Positions 1 through 10,475 of a stretch of DNA of 64,000 nucleotides are shown here, one piece after another. Within the stretch, counting starts at the first letter, position 1; the number at the start of each line of letters is the position of its first letter. The DNA lies in NCBI RefSeq assembly GCF_025465275.1, contig NZ_JAODNK010000025.1, forward strand, positions 107,919 through 171,918. Reading direction: 5' to 3'. Position numbers and translations under genes: made by a program. The DNA comes from Nocardia sp. Lineage in GTDB: Bacteria; Actinomycetota; Actinomycetes; Mycobacteriales; Mycobacteriaceae. The notes beneath the pieces were generated by a model. That model did no database searches. It saw only the letters and a list, made by a program, of their open reading frames with translations, and was not told where the DNA came from.

Positions 1-1816
1 TGGGATCCAGGGTGCTCTGTGTGTTCTGGCTGATCTGCCCGTTCCAGCCGCGCTGCCGCAATGCGTCGGCCGCCTGCCCGGGGGAGAGGCCGATGAGGCT
101 GGGCATGGGGATCTGATCACCTGAGGCGACCTGCACGATCACCGTCGAACCCTTGTCGGCCTGGGTGCCGGCGGCCGGGTCGGTGCTGATCACGGTGCCC
201 TTGGCCTGGTTGCTCGGCACTTCCTGAATGGTGACCTTGAAGCCCGAACTGTCGGTCAGATTGGGTTGCGCCACATCGATGGACTGGCCGACCACGTCCG
301 GGACGCGGACCTTGTCCGGGCCGGAGCCGAGGCTGATGGTGACCTGCCCGCCGGTGTCGATCTTCTGCGCCTCGACCGGATTCTGGCTGGTGACCTTGTC
401 CTTCTCGTCGACGCTGGACGCTTCCCGGCGCACATCCGGATTGAGCCGCAGCCCTACGGAATTGAGCTGCTGTTCGGCCTGCTGCTGGGTCAATCCGGCC
501 AGGCGCGGCACCGCCACCTGCGACGGTCCGCTGGAGACCTGCAGGGTGATGGTGCTGCCCTTGTCGATGCGGGAGCCGCCCAGGGGCTGGGTGGCGATCA
601 CATTGTCCTGCGCGACCTTCGCGTCCGGTTTGTTCTGGATGGCGACGCTGAAGCCGAGCTTCTCCAGATCCCGCTGTGCGAGTTGGTAATTCTGGTTCGA
701 GAGCTCGGGCACCGCCACCTGGTCGGCATGGCTGCCGGGTCCGAGGAACGCCCAGAACAGTGCGGCGCCGACGGCGAGCACGGCGATGACCACGCCCGCG
801 ACGAGCCAGTTCCGGCGTCCGCCACCGCCATTCCCGCCGCGTCCGGCCTCGACGAGTTCCTGTTCGGTGGTGTCGTCGCGGCGCTCCACCGTCCGGTAGC
901 TGCGCGGCGGCGGCAGATCGTCGTCGAGGAAGTTGTTGCGATCCTCGTCGTTCATGACCATGGGCGCGGTGGGCTTCTGCCCGCCCAGCACCCGGATCAG
1001 GTCGGCGCGCATTTCGGCGGCGGTCTGGTACCGGTTGGCCGGGTTCTTGCTCATTGCCTTGAGCACGACGGAGTCGAGTTCGCGCGGCACTCCGGGGTGC
1101 ACGTGCGAGGGCAGCCGGGGGTCCTCGCGCACGTGCTGGTAGGCGACGGCGACGGGCGAATCCCCGGTGAAAGGCGGTTCGCCGGTGAGGATTTCGAAGA
1201 GCACACAGCCGACGGAGTACACGTCCGAGCGCGCGTCGACCTGTTCGCCGCGGGCCTGCTCGGGGGAGAGGTACTGGGCGGTGCCGATGACGGCGGCGGT
1301 CTGCGTCATGGGGTTGGAGCTGTCGGCCAGCGCGCGTGCGATGCCGAAGTCCATCACCTTCACCGCGCCCGCGCGGTTGATCATGATGTTGGCGGGCTTC
1401 ATATCCCGGTGCACGATGCCGTTGCGGTGCGAGAAGTCCAGCGCCGCACACACATCCGCGATGACTTCCATGGCACGGCGCGGTGCCATCGGGCCCTTGC
1501 CGCGCACGATGTCGCGCAGCGTATCGCCGTCGACGTACTCCATCACGATGTACGGCAGTGGGCCGCCGTCGATCTCGGCCTCACCGGTGTCGTAGACGGC
1601 GACGATGGCGGGATGGTTCAGGGCCGCCGCATTCTGCGCCTCACGCTTGAAACGCAGATAGAAGGTGGGGTCGCGGGCCAGATCGGCGCGCAACACCTTG
1701 ATCGCCACATCACGGCCGAGGCGCAGATCGCGGGCCTTGTGCACCTCGGACATGCCACCGAAGCCGATGATCTCGCCCAGCTCGTAGCGGGACGAGAGAT
1801 TCTTCGGGGTCGTCAT
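1..1816 (-). CDS. pknB: PknB, PASTA-domain Ser/Thr protein kinase (3' end outside window)
   Basis: Membrane receptor kinase controlling peptidoglycan synthesis and cell division. The start ATG at 1816-1814 overlaps the pknA stop (ATGA), so translation is coupled. About 605 residues are visible. The kinase domain (about 11-275) has the glycine loop GFGGMSEV, Lys40 in AIKVLR, HRD 136-138, DFG at 156-158 and the activation-loop TQT pair at Thr171/Thr173, the positions autophosphorylated in the mycobacterial enzyme. A juxtamembrane linker and one membrane span (about 335-358) precede extracellular PASTA repeats beginning VAVPEL, VAVPRL, VRVPDV and IPMPSL. In this family the PASTA repeats sense muropeptide or lipid II. 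The reading frame is open to base 1, so the C-terminus lies outside the window. Confidence 0.97.
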   Translation of the reverse strand, partial: MTTPKNLSSRYELGEIIGFGGMSEVHKARDLRLGRDVAIKVLRADLARDPTFYLRFKREAQNAAALNHPAIVAVYDTGEAEIDGGPLPYIVMEYVDGDTLRDIVRGKGPMAPRRAMEVIADVCAALDFSHRNGIVHRDMKPANIMINRAGAVKVMDFGIARALADSSNPMTQTAAVIGTAQYLSPEQARGEQVDARSDVYSVGCVLFEILTGEPPFTGDSPVAVAYQHVREDPRLPSHVHPGVPRELDSVVLKAMSKNPANRYQTAAEMRADLIRVLGGQKPTAPMVMNDEDRNNFLDDDLPPPRSYRTVERRDDTTEQELVEAGRGGNGGGGRRNWLVAGVVIAVLAVGAALFWAFLGPGSHADQVAVPELSNQNYQLAQRDLEKLGFSVAIQNKPDAKVAQDNVIATQPLGGSRIDKGSTITLQVSSGPSQVAVPRLAGLTQQQAEQQLNSVGLRLNPDVRREASSVDEKDKVTSQNPVEAQKIDTGGQVTISLGSGPDKVRVPDVVGQSIDVAQPNLTDSSGFKVTIQEVPSNQAKGTVISTDPAAGTQADKGSTVIVQVASGDQIPMPSLIGLSPGQAADALRQRGWNGQISQNTQSTLDP

Positions 1817-3432
1817 GACTGTCCTTGAGGGATGACTGGAGCACTGTCCGAGGTTCCTGCATATCCACCGGGAACCGACTGCCCGTACTGATCGTGGCCG
1901 TCACCGTATCCCTGATCGTATCCGTCACCATATCCACGGGCGCCGGGAACCGCTGGCCATGATGGTATGTCCCAGGTGGGGCGTGCGGACCGGGTGGTGG
2001 TAGCCCATGGTGGACGCGTGGTCGTGTTCTGCGGTGTCGTCGTCTGCGGTGTGGTCGTGGTTTGCGGTGTCGTCGTCGGCGCCGGTGTGGTTGTCGGCGC
2101 GTCCGTCGTGGTCGGCGGATCGTAGGTCGTCACCACCGGCGGCGGTACCGGCCGCTCCCGGGTGGTGGTCGGCGGCACGGTCGTCGTGGTGATGACGGGC
2201 GGCGGCGGTGCGACCACCACGCTGGTGCGGGTATTCGGCGTCGACTCCGGCGGCGATCCGCTGAGCAGCACGAAAGCGGCTGCGGCGCCGAGGATCAGCG
2301 CACCCACGCCGAGTCCGGCCATGGCCTTCTGACTGTTGGTGAACCGGCCGCCGCCCTCGCCGCCGACCGCTGCCGGCGGGGTGGTGACCGGTCCGGCGGG
2401 CGGGCGCGGGCCCGACATCATGACGGTCGCGCCGTCGCCGGGATGCTGCTGCCGCATCTGCTGCGACGGTGTGGAGTAGCGCATGGTGGCCTGGTCGCCG
2501 CGGCCACCGGGAATCATGACGGTCGGTCCGTCGGGGGGCATGATGCGGGCGGCCCCGCTGGTCATGGCGGTGGTCGCCATGCCGCCGGTGGGCGGGGGCC
2601 GTCTACCGGCCCGAACGGCGGCCACGGCGTCGGCGAATTCGCCGCCGGTGGCGAACCGCTGCTGCGGGTCCTTGGCCATGGTGACTTCGATGAGTTCGCG
2701 CACGTTCGGCGGCAGATCCGCCGGCAGCGGCGGCGGTGTTTCGCGCACGTGCTTCATGGCGACGGTGAGCGCGCCGTCACCGGTGAACGGCCGCTCCCCG
2801 GCGAGCGCCTCGTATCCGACCACGCCGAGCGCGTACACGTCGGAGGCGGAGGTGGCGTCTTCGCCGGTGGCCTGTTCCGGCGCGATGTACTGGGCGGTGC
2901 CCATGACCATGCCGGTCTTGGTGACCGGCGAGGCATCCACGACCTTGGCGATGCCGAAGTCGGTGATCTTCACCTGACCGGTCGGCGTCACAAGAATGTT
3001 GCCGGGCTTCACATCTCGGTGCACCACGCCCGCGGCGTGTGCGACCTGCAGTGCGCGCCCGGTCTGCTCGAGCATGTCCAGACCCTGCTGGACCGACAGC
3101 CGGCCGAGCCGGCTGAGCACCGCATTGAGCGGTTCGCCCTGGACGAGTTCCATGACCAGATAGGCAGTTTCACCGCCCGAGGGATCCAGGGTCTCGCCGT
3201 AGTCGTAGATTCCGGCGATGCCGGGGTGATTGAGCTGCGCGGTCGTCCGGGCCTCGGTGCGGAAGCGATGCCGGAAGGTGGGGTCGGCGGAGAACTCCGC
3301 CTTGAGTACCTTCACCGCGACCCGGCGATCCAGTCGCGTGTCGAGAGCTTCCCAGACCTGGCCCATTCCACCGGTGGCGATCAGCCGATGCAGCCGGTAG
3401 CGGTCCGCGATCAATGCACCGTTGTTCAGCAT
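1813..3432 (-). CDS. pknA: PknA, membrane Ser/Thr protein kinase
   Basis: Essential-type kinase that phosphorylates cell-shape and division proteins together with PknB. The 539-residue protein has an N-terminal kinase domain (TGGMGQVW loop, Lys in [17 protein letters not shown], and a TKTG activation loop before [10 protein letters not shown]). A basic, Pro-rich linker follows, then one membrane span near residues 370-392 ([19 protein letters not shown]) and an extracellular tail very rich in Thr and Pro, with no PASTA repeats. It lies 34 bases downstream of pbpA and overlaps pknB by four bases, in a single minus-strand operon running from fhaB to pknB. Confidence 0.97.
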   Translation of the reverse strand: MLNNGALIADRYRLHRLIATGGMGQVWEALDTRLDRRVAVKVLKAEFSADPTFRHRFRTEARTTAQLNHPGIAGIYDYGETLDPSGGETAYLVMELVQGEPLNAVLSRLGRLSVQQGLDMLEQTGRALQVAHAAGVVHRDVKPGNILVTPTGQVKITDFGIAKVVDASPVTKTGMVMGTAQYIAPEQATGEDATSASDVYALGVVGYEALAGERPFTGDGALTVAMKHVRETPPPLPADLPPNVRELIEVTMAKDPQQRFATGGEFADAVAAVRAGRRPPPTGGMATTAMTSGAARIMPPDGPTVMIPGGRGDQATMRYSTPSQQMRQQHPGDGATVMMSGPRPPAGPVTTPPAAVGGEGGGRFTNSQKAMAGLGVGALILGAAAAFVLLSGSPPESTPNTRTSVVVAPPPPVITTTTVPPTTTRERPVPPPVVTTYDPPTTTDAPTTTPAPTTTPQTTTTPQTTTPQNTTTRPPWATTTRSARPTWDIPSWPAVPGARGYGDGYDQGYGDGHDQYGQSVPGGYAGTSDSAPVIPQGQS

Positions 3433-3466
3433 TTCCGACCCTGTCTACCTTGCGCGTTCATGTCGT

Positions 3467-4936
3467 TCAGCTCCCCAGCCCGGCGTTCAGCACCGCGCGG
3501 GCGACCGGCGCGGCCACGGATCCGCCGGTGGCGGCCAGTGCCCGGTCGCCGCCGTTCTCGACGATCACCGCGATCGCGATCTTCGGGTTCTGCGCCGGTG
3601 CGAAGGCGATGTACCAGGCGTGCGGAGGGGTATTGCGCGGATCGGTGCCGTGTTCGGCGGTGCCCGTCTTGGACGCGATCGTGTACGCGCTCTGTCCCCC
3701 TCCCGTGGTGTTCTTCTCTGATTCGATCATCATGTTGGTGAGCTGGGTGGCCACCGGTGCGCTGATCGCCTGCCCGACCGACATCGGTTTGATGGTCTCC
3801 AATGTGCTCAGATCGGGGGCTTGCAGCTGGTCCACCAGATGCGGCTGCATCCGTACGCCGCCATTGGCGACGGTCGCCGCGATGACCGCATTGTCGAGCG
3901 GGGTGAGCGCCACATCGCGCTGCCCGATACTGCTCTGGGCGAGCGCCGGTGCGTCGGGAATGGTGCCGACGGTGCTGTCCGCCCACGGCATCGGAATATT
4001 GGGGTGCTGGCCGACGCCGAAGGCCGCGGCCTCGTCCTTGAGTTTCGCGGCCCCCACCTTCATACCGACCTCTGCGAAAGCGGTGTTACACGAAAGCTTG
4101 AACGCGTCGGCCATGGATACGGTGGCCGCGTCGCCCGGACCGCAGTGCGAGCCGTTGTAGTTCTCCAGCGTGGTCGTGGTGTCCGGCAGGGTGATTCGCG
4201 GCGCCGCAGTGAACTGGTCGGTCGTCTGCGCGACATTGCCGGACAGTGCGGCCGCGGCGGTGATCACCTTGAAGGTGGAGCCCGGCGGATACGTCTGCGA
4301 GACAGCACGATTCAGCATGGGCTGGCGCGGATCCTGCTGCAGCGTCTCCCACGCCTGCGAGGATGCGGCCCCGTCGTGCCCGGAGAGCAGGTTGGGATCG
4401 TAGGACGGTGTGGACACCATGGTCAGAATGCGCCCGGTGCTCGGCTCGATCGCCACCACGGATCCGGTGTAGCCCTTGGCCGTCAGCTGGTCGTAGGCGA
4501 CCTTCTGCATGGCCGGGTTCAGGGTGGTGATCACATTGCCGCCGCGCGGATCCCGCCCGGAGATCATATCGATGAGCCGCCGCCCGAACAGCTGGTTGTC
4601 GGAGCCGTTGAGCACCGAATCCTCGGCGTGCTCGAGTCCGGTGCTGCCGTACTGCATGGAGTAGAAACCGGTCGCCGGCGCATAGGCCAGCGGATCGGTC
4701 GGGTAGGTGCGCAGGTACTTGTAGCGATCGTCGGTGGAGACCGAGCTCGCGAGCACCGTGCCCTGCGCGGAGATCTGGCCGCGCTGACGCGCGTACTCGT
4801 CCAGCAGCACCCGCACATTGCGCGGATCGTTGCGCAGACTGTCGGCCTTGATCACCTGCACATAGGTGGCATTGGCCAGCAGAGCCACGATCATCAGCAT
4901 GACCGCCATGGCCACGCGGCGCAGAGGCGTGTTCAC
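3467..4936 (-). CDS. pbpA: PbpA, class B penicillin-binding protein (transpeptidase)
   Basis: Monofunctional D,D-transpeptidase that cross-links peptidoglycan, paired with the SEDS glycosyltransferase encoded just upstream. The 489-residue protein has an N-terminal membrane anchor (about 8-28), a short dimerisation domain, and a transpeptidase domain with the three active-site motifs: S220-T-F-K223, S282-C-N284 and K423-T-G425. Length and motif spacing match PbpA of Mycobacterium. Its start overlaps the rodA stop by four bases, so the SEDS/PBP pair is co-translated. PknB phosphorylation of PbpA is known in mycobacteria; here it is inferred from synteny only. Confidence 0.96.
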   Translation of the reverse strand: MNTPLRRVAMAVMLMIVALLANATYVQVIKADSLRNDPRNVRVLLDEYARQRGQISAQGTVLASSVSTDDRYKYLRTYPTDPLAYAPATGFYSMQYGSTGLEHAEDSVLNGSDNQLFGRRLIDMISGRDPRGGNVITTLNPAMQKVAYDQLTAKGYTGSVVAIEPSTGRILTMVSTPSYDPNLLSGHDGAASSQAWETLQQDPRQPMLNRAVSQTYPPGSTFKVITAAAALSGNVAQTTDQFTAAPRITLPDTTTTLENYNGSHCGPGDAATVSMADAFKLSCNTAFAEVGMKVGAAKLKDEAAAFGVGQHPNIPMPWADSTVGTIPDAPALAQSSIGQRDVALTPLDNAVIAATVANGGVRMQPHLVDQLQAPDLSTLETIKPMSVGQAISAPVATQLTNMMIESEKNTTGGGQSAYTIASKTGTAEHGTDPRNTPPHAWYIAFAPAQNPKIAIAVIVENGGDRALAATGGSVAAPVARAVLNAGLGS

Positions 4937-6402
4937 GCGACACCCCCCTTCGGTCGCCGCAGCAGTTCGGTGGGCGCGTCGGTGATCGATTCCTGCGGCT
5001 TCTTCCGGACCGGGGCGGGCGCCCGCGCCGCGTCGGACACCTTGATCAGCAGCGCCACCAGCGCGTAGTTGGCCAGCAGCGAAGAGCCACCGTAGGACAT
5101 GAACGGTGTGGTGAGGCCGGTCAGCGGAATCAGTTTGGTGACGCCGCCGACCACCACGAAGACCTGGATGGCGATGGTGAAGGCCAGCCCCGCCGCGAGC
5201 AGCTTGCCGAAGCTGTCGCGCACGGCGAGCGCGGTGCGGATGCCGCGAATCACGAAGACGCAGAACAGCATCAGCACGGCGGAGAGCCCGATCAGGCCCA
5301 GCTCCTCGCCGATCGCGGAAATAATGAAGTCGGTCTTGGCGAACGGCACTTGCGAGGGTCGCCCGCTACCCAGCCCGGTCCCGGCGAGACCGCCGGTGGC
5401 CAGCCCGAACAGCGACTGCGAAATCTGGTAGCCGGTGTCGTTGTAGTCGGCGAAGGGGTGCAGCCAGGTCTCGACGCGCACCCGCACATGCCCGAAGGCG
5501 TTGTAGGCGAAGACGAATCCGATGGCGAGCAGCACCGTACCGACCGCCACCCAGCCGACCCGCTCGGTCGCGATGTAGAGCATGCACAGCACCGTGCAGA
5601 AGATGAGCAGCGACGTGCCGAGGTCCTTCTCCACCACCAGCACGCCGACGCAGACGATCCAGACCAGCAGGATCGGGCCCATGTCCCGGGCGCGCGGCAG
5701 TTCCAGCCGGAACACGTGCTTGCCCGCGGCGGTGAACAGGTCACGCTTGGCGACCAGCACCCCCGCGAAGAAAATGATGAGCAGGATCTTCGCGAACTCG
5801 CCGGGCTGAACACTGAAGCCGGGCAGCCGAATCCAGATCTTGGCGCCGTTCACCTGAGAGAACCGGTCCGGCAGCACAGCCGGGAGGGCGAGCGCCGCCA
5901 GCCCGACCAGACCGAGCGTGTAGGCGTAGCGGGCCAGCGTGCGGTAGTCGCGCAGCAGAATCAACAGGCCCGTGAAAACCACCATCCCCAACCCCGTCCA
6001 CAGCACCTGCTGGTTGGCATCGGGGGAGGGGATGGGCTGCGAAGCGAGGAAGGCGTCCTGCTTCTCGGCCAGGTCGAGGCGATGGATCAGCACCAGCCCG
6101 AGCCCGTTCAGCAGGGCCACGATCGGTAGTAGGAGTGGGTCCGCGAAGGGCGCGTACCGCCGCACCGCCAAATGCGCCACCCCGAACAGGGCCAGGTAGG
6201 CGGCGCCGAGTTTGGCGATCTCCCACGTGATTTCCTGTTCCTGACTGGCCTCGACCAGCACCAGCGACACCGTCGTCACCACTGCCGCGAGACCGAGCAG
6301 CAGTAGTTCCACATTCCGCCGGGTGGACGGCGGAGGCGCGGGAGCGAATCCGCCCGGTGGACTGGGAAAGGCCCCAGCGGACGGTGGTGCCGGTGCGGAC
6401 AT
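4933..6402 (-). CDS. rodA: RodA/FtsW-family SEDS peptidoglycan glycosyltransferase
   Basis: Polytopic enzyme that polymerises lipid II into glycan strands during elongation. The 489-residue protein has a Pro-rich cytoplasmic N-terminus (about 35 residues), then roughly ten to twelve hydrophobic spans. SEDS signatures are visible, including VNGAKIWIRLPGFSVQPGEFAK in the middle (a diagnostic stretch with the W and PGEFAK motif) and the LTTPFMSYGGSSLLANY motif near the C-terminus. The start codon shares one base with the pstP stop (TGATG), and the stop overlaps pbpA by four bases. It is the RodA of this operon rather than the divisional FtsW, judged from its neighbours. Confidence 0.95.
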   Translation of the reverse strand: MSAPAPPSAGAFPSPPGGFAPAPPPSTRRNVELLLLGLAAVVTTVSLVLVEASQEQEITWEIAKLGAAYLALFGVAHLAVRRYAPFADPLLLPIVALLNGLGLVLIHRLDLAEKQDAFLASQPIPSPDANQQVLWTGLGMVVFTGLLILLRDYRTLARYAYTLGLVGLAALALPAVLPDRFSQVNGAKIWIRLPGFSVQPGEFAKILLIIFFAGVLVAKRDLFTAAGKHVFRLELPRARDMGPILLVWIVCVGVLVVEKDLGTSLLIFCTVLCMLYIATERVGWVAVGTVLLAIGFVFAYNAFGHVRVRVETWLHPFADYNDTGYQISQSLFGLATGGLAGTGLGSGRPSQVPFAKTDFIISAIGEELGLIGLSAVLMLFCVFVIRGIRTALAVRDSFGKLLAAGLAFTIAIQVFVVVGGVTKLIPLTGLTTPFMSYGGSSLLANYALVALLIKVSDAARAPAPVRKKPQESITDAPTELLRRPKGGVA

Positions 6403-7877
6403 CAGTCCGCCACCCTGCAGTTCTGCCCCGGCGTCTGCGGCGCGATCGTGGTGGACGGAACCGGTGAACGCGGTTCCAGCTGATGACCGTCACCGGTGCC
6501 GGCCGGAGCGCCCGCAGCGGTGGTGGTGGTCGGCGGGGCCGGAGTGGTGCTGCCCCCGTTGGCATTCGGATCGACCGGCGGGGTGACGACCGGCGGCACC
6601 ACCGGCTGCTGCTTCTCGCACGGCGGCAGCAGATCGTTGCGGGTCAGGCTCTGCAACTGCTTGACGGCGTCGTCGCGGGACCCCGGCGGCAGACCCTTGT
6701 CGACCGAATCACGCCCGGTCGGCTTCAGATCGGTGAGCTGCAGACTGCGGCAGCCCGACGGGAAATCCGCACCGGGCGAAGTCAACTGGAGATCGCCGCT
6801 GCGAGTCACGCAGGCGGACTGATCCACATCGCGAATCGAATAGCCCAGCACCGAACCCGGCAGCCCGCGCAGCACCACGACCTTGTCGTGATCGGCGCCG
6901 ACATAGTAGTTGCCGCGAATCATGTTGTAGCCCACCGTGAGCCCGGCGCCGATAGCGACGAGCAGGGCGAGCGACAGTGCGATCCAGCGGAGTTTGTGGC
7001 TTTTCTTGGGCGGTTCCGGCTCCGGCGCCTGCACGGCCCGGCGCGGTGCGGCCCGCGGCGGGCGCATGGCCGCGGCCCGACCGGCAGCGGTATTCGGCGG
7101 GGGTGTGTCTTCGTCCTCACCGGAGGCGGCGCCGGCCACGATGGGGTGGCTCTGGCCGTAATCCAGATCGATGACATCGGCGACGACGACGGTCACATTG
7201 TCGGGACCGCCACTGCGCAGCGCCAATTCGATGAGCCGGTCGGCGGATTCGTCGGTGGTGCCCTCGCGCATGGTGTTGGCGATGGTCTCGTCGCTGACCA
7301 CATCCGACAGACCGTCGGAGCAGAGCAGATACCGATCGCCGGCGCGGGCTTCCCGCATCACCAGCGTGGGTTCGATCTCGTTGCCGGTGAGCGCCCGCAT
7401 GATCAGCGACCGCTGCGGATGCGTATGCGCCTGCTCCGGGGTGATCCGGCCCTCGTCGACCAGCGACTGCACGAAGGTGTCGTCGCGGGTGATCTGGGTG
7501 AGTTCACCATTGCGGAGCATGTAGCCGCGGGAGTCACCGATATGGGCCAGACCGAGTTTGCGGCCGGCGAACAGGATGGCGGTGAGCGTGGTGCCCATGC
7601 CGTCGAGTTCCGGTTCCTCCTCGACCTGATCGGCGATGGAGGCATTGCCTTCGTGCACAGCACGATCGAGCTTGCCGAGCAGATCGTCGCCGGGCTCGTC
7701 GTCGTCGAGATGGGCCAGCGCCGCGATCATCAACTGGGAGGCGACTTCACCGGCGGCGTGGCCGCCCATACCGTCCGCGAGGGCGAGCAATCTCGCACCG
7801 GCGTAGACGGAATCCTCGTTATTGGCTCTGACGAGACCACGGTCGCTGCGCGCTGCATAGCGGAGAACAAGAGTCAC
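6402..7877 (-). CDS. pstP: PstP, membrane PP2C-family Ser/Thr protein phosphatase
   Basis: Metal-dependent phosphatase that reverses phosphorylation by PknA and PknB. The N-terminal PP2C domain (about 1-240) carries the metal-binding motif ALADGMGGHAAGE, AHIGDSRGYM, LCSDGLSD and a GGPDNVTVVV end. An acidic and basic linker with RR/PP-rich stretches is followed by one membrane span (about 305-327) and an extracellular domain of about 130 residues with paired Cys, ending in a Thr/Pro/Ala-rich tail. It overlaps fhaB by four bases and rodA by one, placing kinases and phosphatase under shared expression. Confidence 0.96.
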   Translation of the reverse strand: MTLVLRYAARSDRGLVRANNEDSVYAGARLLALADGMGGHAAGEVASQLMIAALAHLDDDEPGDDLLGKLDRAVHEGNASIADQVEEEPELDGMGTTLTAILFAGRKLGLAHIGDSRGYMLRNGELTQITRDDTFVQSLVDEGRITPEQAHTHPQRSLIMRALTGNEIEPTLVMREARAGDRYLLCSDGLSDVVSDETIANTMREGTTDESADRLIELALRSGGPDNVTVVVADVIDLDYGQSHPIVAGAASGEDEDTPPPNTAAGRAAAMRPPRAAPRRAVQAPEPEPPKKSHKLRWIALSLALLVAIGAGLTVGYNMIRGNYYVGADHDKVVVLRGLPGSVLGYSIRDVDQSACVTRSGDLQLTSPGADFPSGCRSLQLTDLKPTGRDSVDKGLPPGSRDDAVKQLQSLTRNDLLPPCEKQQPVVPPVVTPPVDPNANGGSTTPAPPTTTTAAGAPAGTGDGHQLEPRSPVPSTTIAPQTPGQNCRVAD

Positions 7878-8341
7878 GATCGCAGCTCGATCACAGTCTT
7901 CCCGACACGGACAGGGGTGCCGAGTGAAACTCGCACCGGGGTGGTGACCTTCGACCGGTCGAGGTAGGTCCCGTTGGTGGAACCGAGATCCTCGACATAC
8001 CAGTCCTCCCCGCGCGGCGAGAGTCGCGCATGACGGGTGGAGGCGTAGTCGTCGGTGAGGACCAGTGTGGAATCGTCCGCGCGCCCGATCAGCACCGGCT
8101 GTGTGCCGAGTGTGATGCGAGTGCCGGCGAGTGAACCCTGAGTCACCACGAGATATTTGGCGCCCTTCTGGCCTCGGCGCAGGGATGGGAGCACCGCGGA
8201 ACCACCTTGGGACCGAGGTGCGACCCGAATGCCGGAGGCCGCGTAGATATCACTGCGCAAGGTCCGGAGCACGGCCCATACGAACAGCCACAACAACAGC
8301 AGGAACCCCGCACGGGTGAGTTGCAGGATCAATCCCTGCAC
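7874..8341 (-). CDS. fhaB: FhaB (FipA), membrane-anchored FHA-domain protein
   Basis: Phosphothreonine-binding scaffold of the cell-wall kinase pathway. The 155-residue protein has an N-terminal membrane span (about 8-27), a basic linker, and a C-terminal FHA domain with the conserved GRADDSTLVL, RHARL and LGSTNGTYLDR motifs. These Arg, Ser/His and Asn positions form the phosphopeptide pocket in the family. It is the first gene of the overlapping run that ends in pknB. A 205-base gap separates it from fhaA upstream, which may hold the operon promoter. In mycobacteria FipA links kinases to FtsZ and FtsQ. Confidence 0.93.
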   Translation of the reverse strand: MQGLILQLTRAGFLLLLWLFVWAVLRTLRSDIYAASGIRVAPRSQGGSAVLPSLRRGQKGAKYLVVTQGSLAGTRITLGTQPVLIGRADDSTLVLTDDYASTRHARLSPRGEDWYVEDLGSTNGTYLDRSKVTTPVRVSLGTPVRVGKTVIELRS

Positions 8342-8546
8342 GGTGCTCCACCTCCTGTTCGACCATGTCGTACGTACGGGCTGTCGATACGGAAAAAGCT
8401 CCGCGGACCCGCAACCGGTTGCTGGTCAGCGCGGCCCTGCGCCACCGTGAGTATTGGCAGCATCATAGGGCCGTAGACCGGTTGCGATCACGATACGACC
8501 GAGGAATCTCGAGCCATATCGTGACCTGCTTCGCGAGCTTACGGGA

Positions 8547-10016
8547 TCAGACGATCCGGATCAGGATCTCGGAATGCCCGGCGCGGATGACATCCCCGTC
8601 CGCGAGCTGCCAATCCTGTACGGGAGAGCCGTTGACCAGCGTCCCATTGGTGGAACCCAGATCCGAGAGCATCGCGGTCTGGCCGTCCCATCGAACTTCG
8701 ATGTGGCGCCGCGAAACTCCGGTATCGGGCAGCCGGAAGTGCGCGTCCTGGCCGCGGCCGATGATGTTGCTGCCTTCGCGCAACTGGTACGTGCGGCCGG
8801 AGCCGTCGTCCAGCTGCAGGGTGGCGGAGTAGCCCGAGGCAGCGCGGGCGGCAGGAGCGGCATACCCGGCCTGCTGGCCGTAGCCCGGCTGCTGGGCATA
8901 GCCCTGCTCGTCGGCATAGCCCTGCTCGTACCCGGCCGGCTGCTGGCCGTACGCGGGGTCGGCATAGCCCGGCTGCTGGCCGTACGCCTGCTCGGGCTGC
9001 TGCCCGTAGGCCTGGTCGGCGTAGCCGGGCTGCTGGGCATAGCCCTGCTGCTGCCCGTAGCCCTGCTGCTCGTACGCCTGCTGGCCGTAGCCCGGCTCGG
9101 CATACCCCGGCTGGCCGGGCTCGGCGTAGCCCTGCTGGTAACCCTGCTCGGCGTAGCCCTGCTCGTATCCGGCGGGCTGCTGCTGCCCGTAGGCCTGGTC
9201 GGCGTACCCGGGCTGCTGCCCGTAGGCCTGATCGGCGTACCCGGGCTGCTGCCCGTAGCCCGGCTCGGCATAACCGCCCTGCGGAGCCGCGCCGTATCCG
9301 GCACCGCCCTGCTGCTGGTTGTAGTCGTAGCCGTTCTGGTACTCGCCGTAGCCCTGCTGATCGGGCGCGGCATAGCCGGGCTGATCGGGGTACTGCGACT
9401 GCGCCGGTGCACCGCCGCGGCCGTATTCGCCGTAGCCCTGCGGAGCCGGACGGCTCGCGGGCGGGGGCGCGTACCCGCGGGAACGTGGATCGGACTCCGC
9501 GGGCTCACGACTCGGGTCGTAGCCTGAGTTCTGCGTCATGGGGCCAGCTCCTGGTTGCGGGTTGGGTCGTGGTGTGCGTTCAGGTGCCGGCGCCGGACCC
9601 GCCCGGCGCTCGGCGGTTCCGCCGACGGCGTCCGGGTCCACACGGCCGCGTGTCCTGAACTGTCCGGTGTGCAGCGTAGGGGATGCCTCGAACTCCACGT
9701 GCACTTCGCCGTACGTCTGCCAGCCTTGCTCACGGATGTAGTCCTGTAAGTGTTTGCCGAAAGCCCGCACGGCGAGGTCGTGGTCGGCCTGTCCCTCGCC
9801 CTGGACGAGCTGCCCCAGGTCCGACTCGCTGATGGTGATGACGTAGCTGTTCGGAGCCAGCAGATGTCCGTTGCCGAGGTCCTGGATATGGTCCGCCGCC
9901 TCGCGCTGCAGCGCGGCTTCGACCTCCTGTGGAACCACGCTGCCGCCGAAGGCACGGGCGAAGGCGTCACCGACAGCACCCTGGAGGCGACGTTCGAATC
10001 GCGAAACGATCCCCAT
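8547..10016 (-). CDS. fhaA: FhaA, DUF3662 and FHA-domain protein with long Tyr/Gly/Gln repeat
   Basis: Cytoplasmic regulator of peptidoglycan synthesis; in mycobacteria its FHA domain binds phosphorylated MviN (MurJ). The 489-residue protein has a DUF3662 domain (1-125, starting [19 protein letters not shown]), a low-complexity central region (about 150-390), and a C-terminal FHA domain (about 395-489) with [17 protein letters not shown] and [11 protein letters not shown]. The centre consists of degenerate repeats built on [11 protein letters not shown] and related Tyr/Gly/Gln/Ala/Pro units, much longer than needed for a linker. The ATG start follows purine-rich GAGGGGCGATGGGG, and the gene is first in the whole cell-wall block. 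Confidence 0.95.
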   Translation of the reverse strand: MGIVSRFERRLQGAVGDAFARAFGGSVVPQEVEAALQREAADHIQDLGNGHLLAPNSYVITISESDLGQLVQGEGQADHDLAVRAFGKHLQDYIREQGWQTYGEVHVEFEASPTLHTGQFRTRGRVDPDAVGGTAERRAGPAPAPERTPRPNPQPGAGPMTQNSGYDPSREPAESDPRSRGYAPPPASRPAPQGYGEYGRGGAPAQSQYPDQPGYAAPDQQGYGEYQNGYDYNQQQGGAGYGAAPQGGYAEPGYGQQPGYADQAYGQQPGYADQAYGQQQPAGYEQGYAEQGYQQGYAEPGQPGYAEPGYGQQAYEQQGYGQQQGYAQQPGYADQAYGQQPEQAYGQQPGYADPAYGQQPAGYEQGYADEQGYAQQPGYGQQAGYAAPAARAASGYSATLQLDDGSGRTYQLREGSNIIGRGQDAHFRLPDTGVSRRHIEVRWDGQTAMLSDLGSTNGTLVNGSPVQDWQLADGDVIRAGHSEILIRIV

Positions 10017-10286
10017 CGCCCCTCCTCTCGGGTCAGGACGCTCCCTCGAGTGCGGTTACATCGAAGGTGAGCGCGCGGCGTGTCTGGTCTCCTGGCAACG
10101 TAGGCGGCACGCGGACATGGCGTGTCGCCGCAGGGACACGGTGATTGCATGATATCCACCATCGTCCACCCCTGTAACTCCTGGAAACGGGTCAGGGTTC
10201 CCGTGCGGGCATCCGCCGCCCCCAGCGCCGGTTACCTCGTGATTTCGTTTTGGCACACGGGCCGTGATACGTTCTTCGGGTCGCTC

Positions 10287-10369
10287 GGGCGAGTGGCGGA
10301 ATGGCAGACGCGCTGGCTTCAGGTGCCAGTATCCGAAAGGATGTGGGGGTTCAAGTCCCCCTTCGCCCA
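10287..10369 (+). tRNA. tRNA-Leu (anticodon CAG)
   Basis: Class II tRNA of 83 bases. The acceptor arm GGGCGAG (10287-10293) pairs with TTCGCCC (10362-10368), followed by discriminator A10369. CTGGC/GCCAG closes a seven-base anticodon loop with CAG at 10320-10322. The long variable arm (ATCC-GAAA-GGAT) is expected for leucine. The T-arm GGGGG-TTCAAGT-CCCCC is intact. CCA is not encoded. In M. tuberculosis a tRNA-Leu also lies next to the fhaA-pknB block, which agrees with this position. Confidence 0.95.
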
Positions 10370-10373
10370 CAAA

Positions 10374-10410
10374 CAGTAGGCCCGATCCGGAATCCGGATC
10401 GGGCCTACTG
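10374..10410. terminator. Hairpin terminator of tRNA-Leu
   Basis: Perfect 17-base inverted repeat, CAGTAGGCCCGATCCGG with its complement ending at 10410, around a three-base loop (10391-10393). It begins five bases after the tRNA. There is no clear T-tract, as is common for actinobacterial terminators. Confidence 0.8.
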
Positions 10411-10433
10411 CCGTCTTTGGGCTGGCACCGTCT

Positions 10434-10475
10434 AGGTCTAGCTGTGTCTTTGTCAGGTCTGACTGTGTCTTTGTC
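10434..10475. repeat. 21-base tandem duplication
   Basis: Two adjacent 21-base copies, AGGTCTAGCTGTGTCTTTGTC at 10434-10454 and AGGTCTGACTGTGTCTTTGTC at 10455-10475, differing at two positions. They lie just beyond the tRNA-Leu terminator. Confidence 0.8.
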
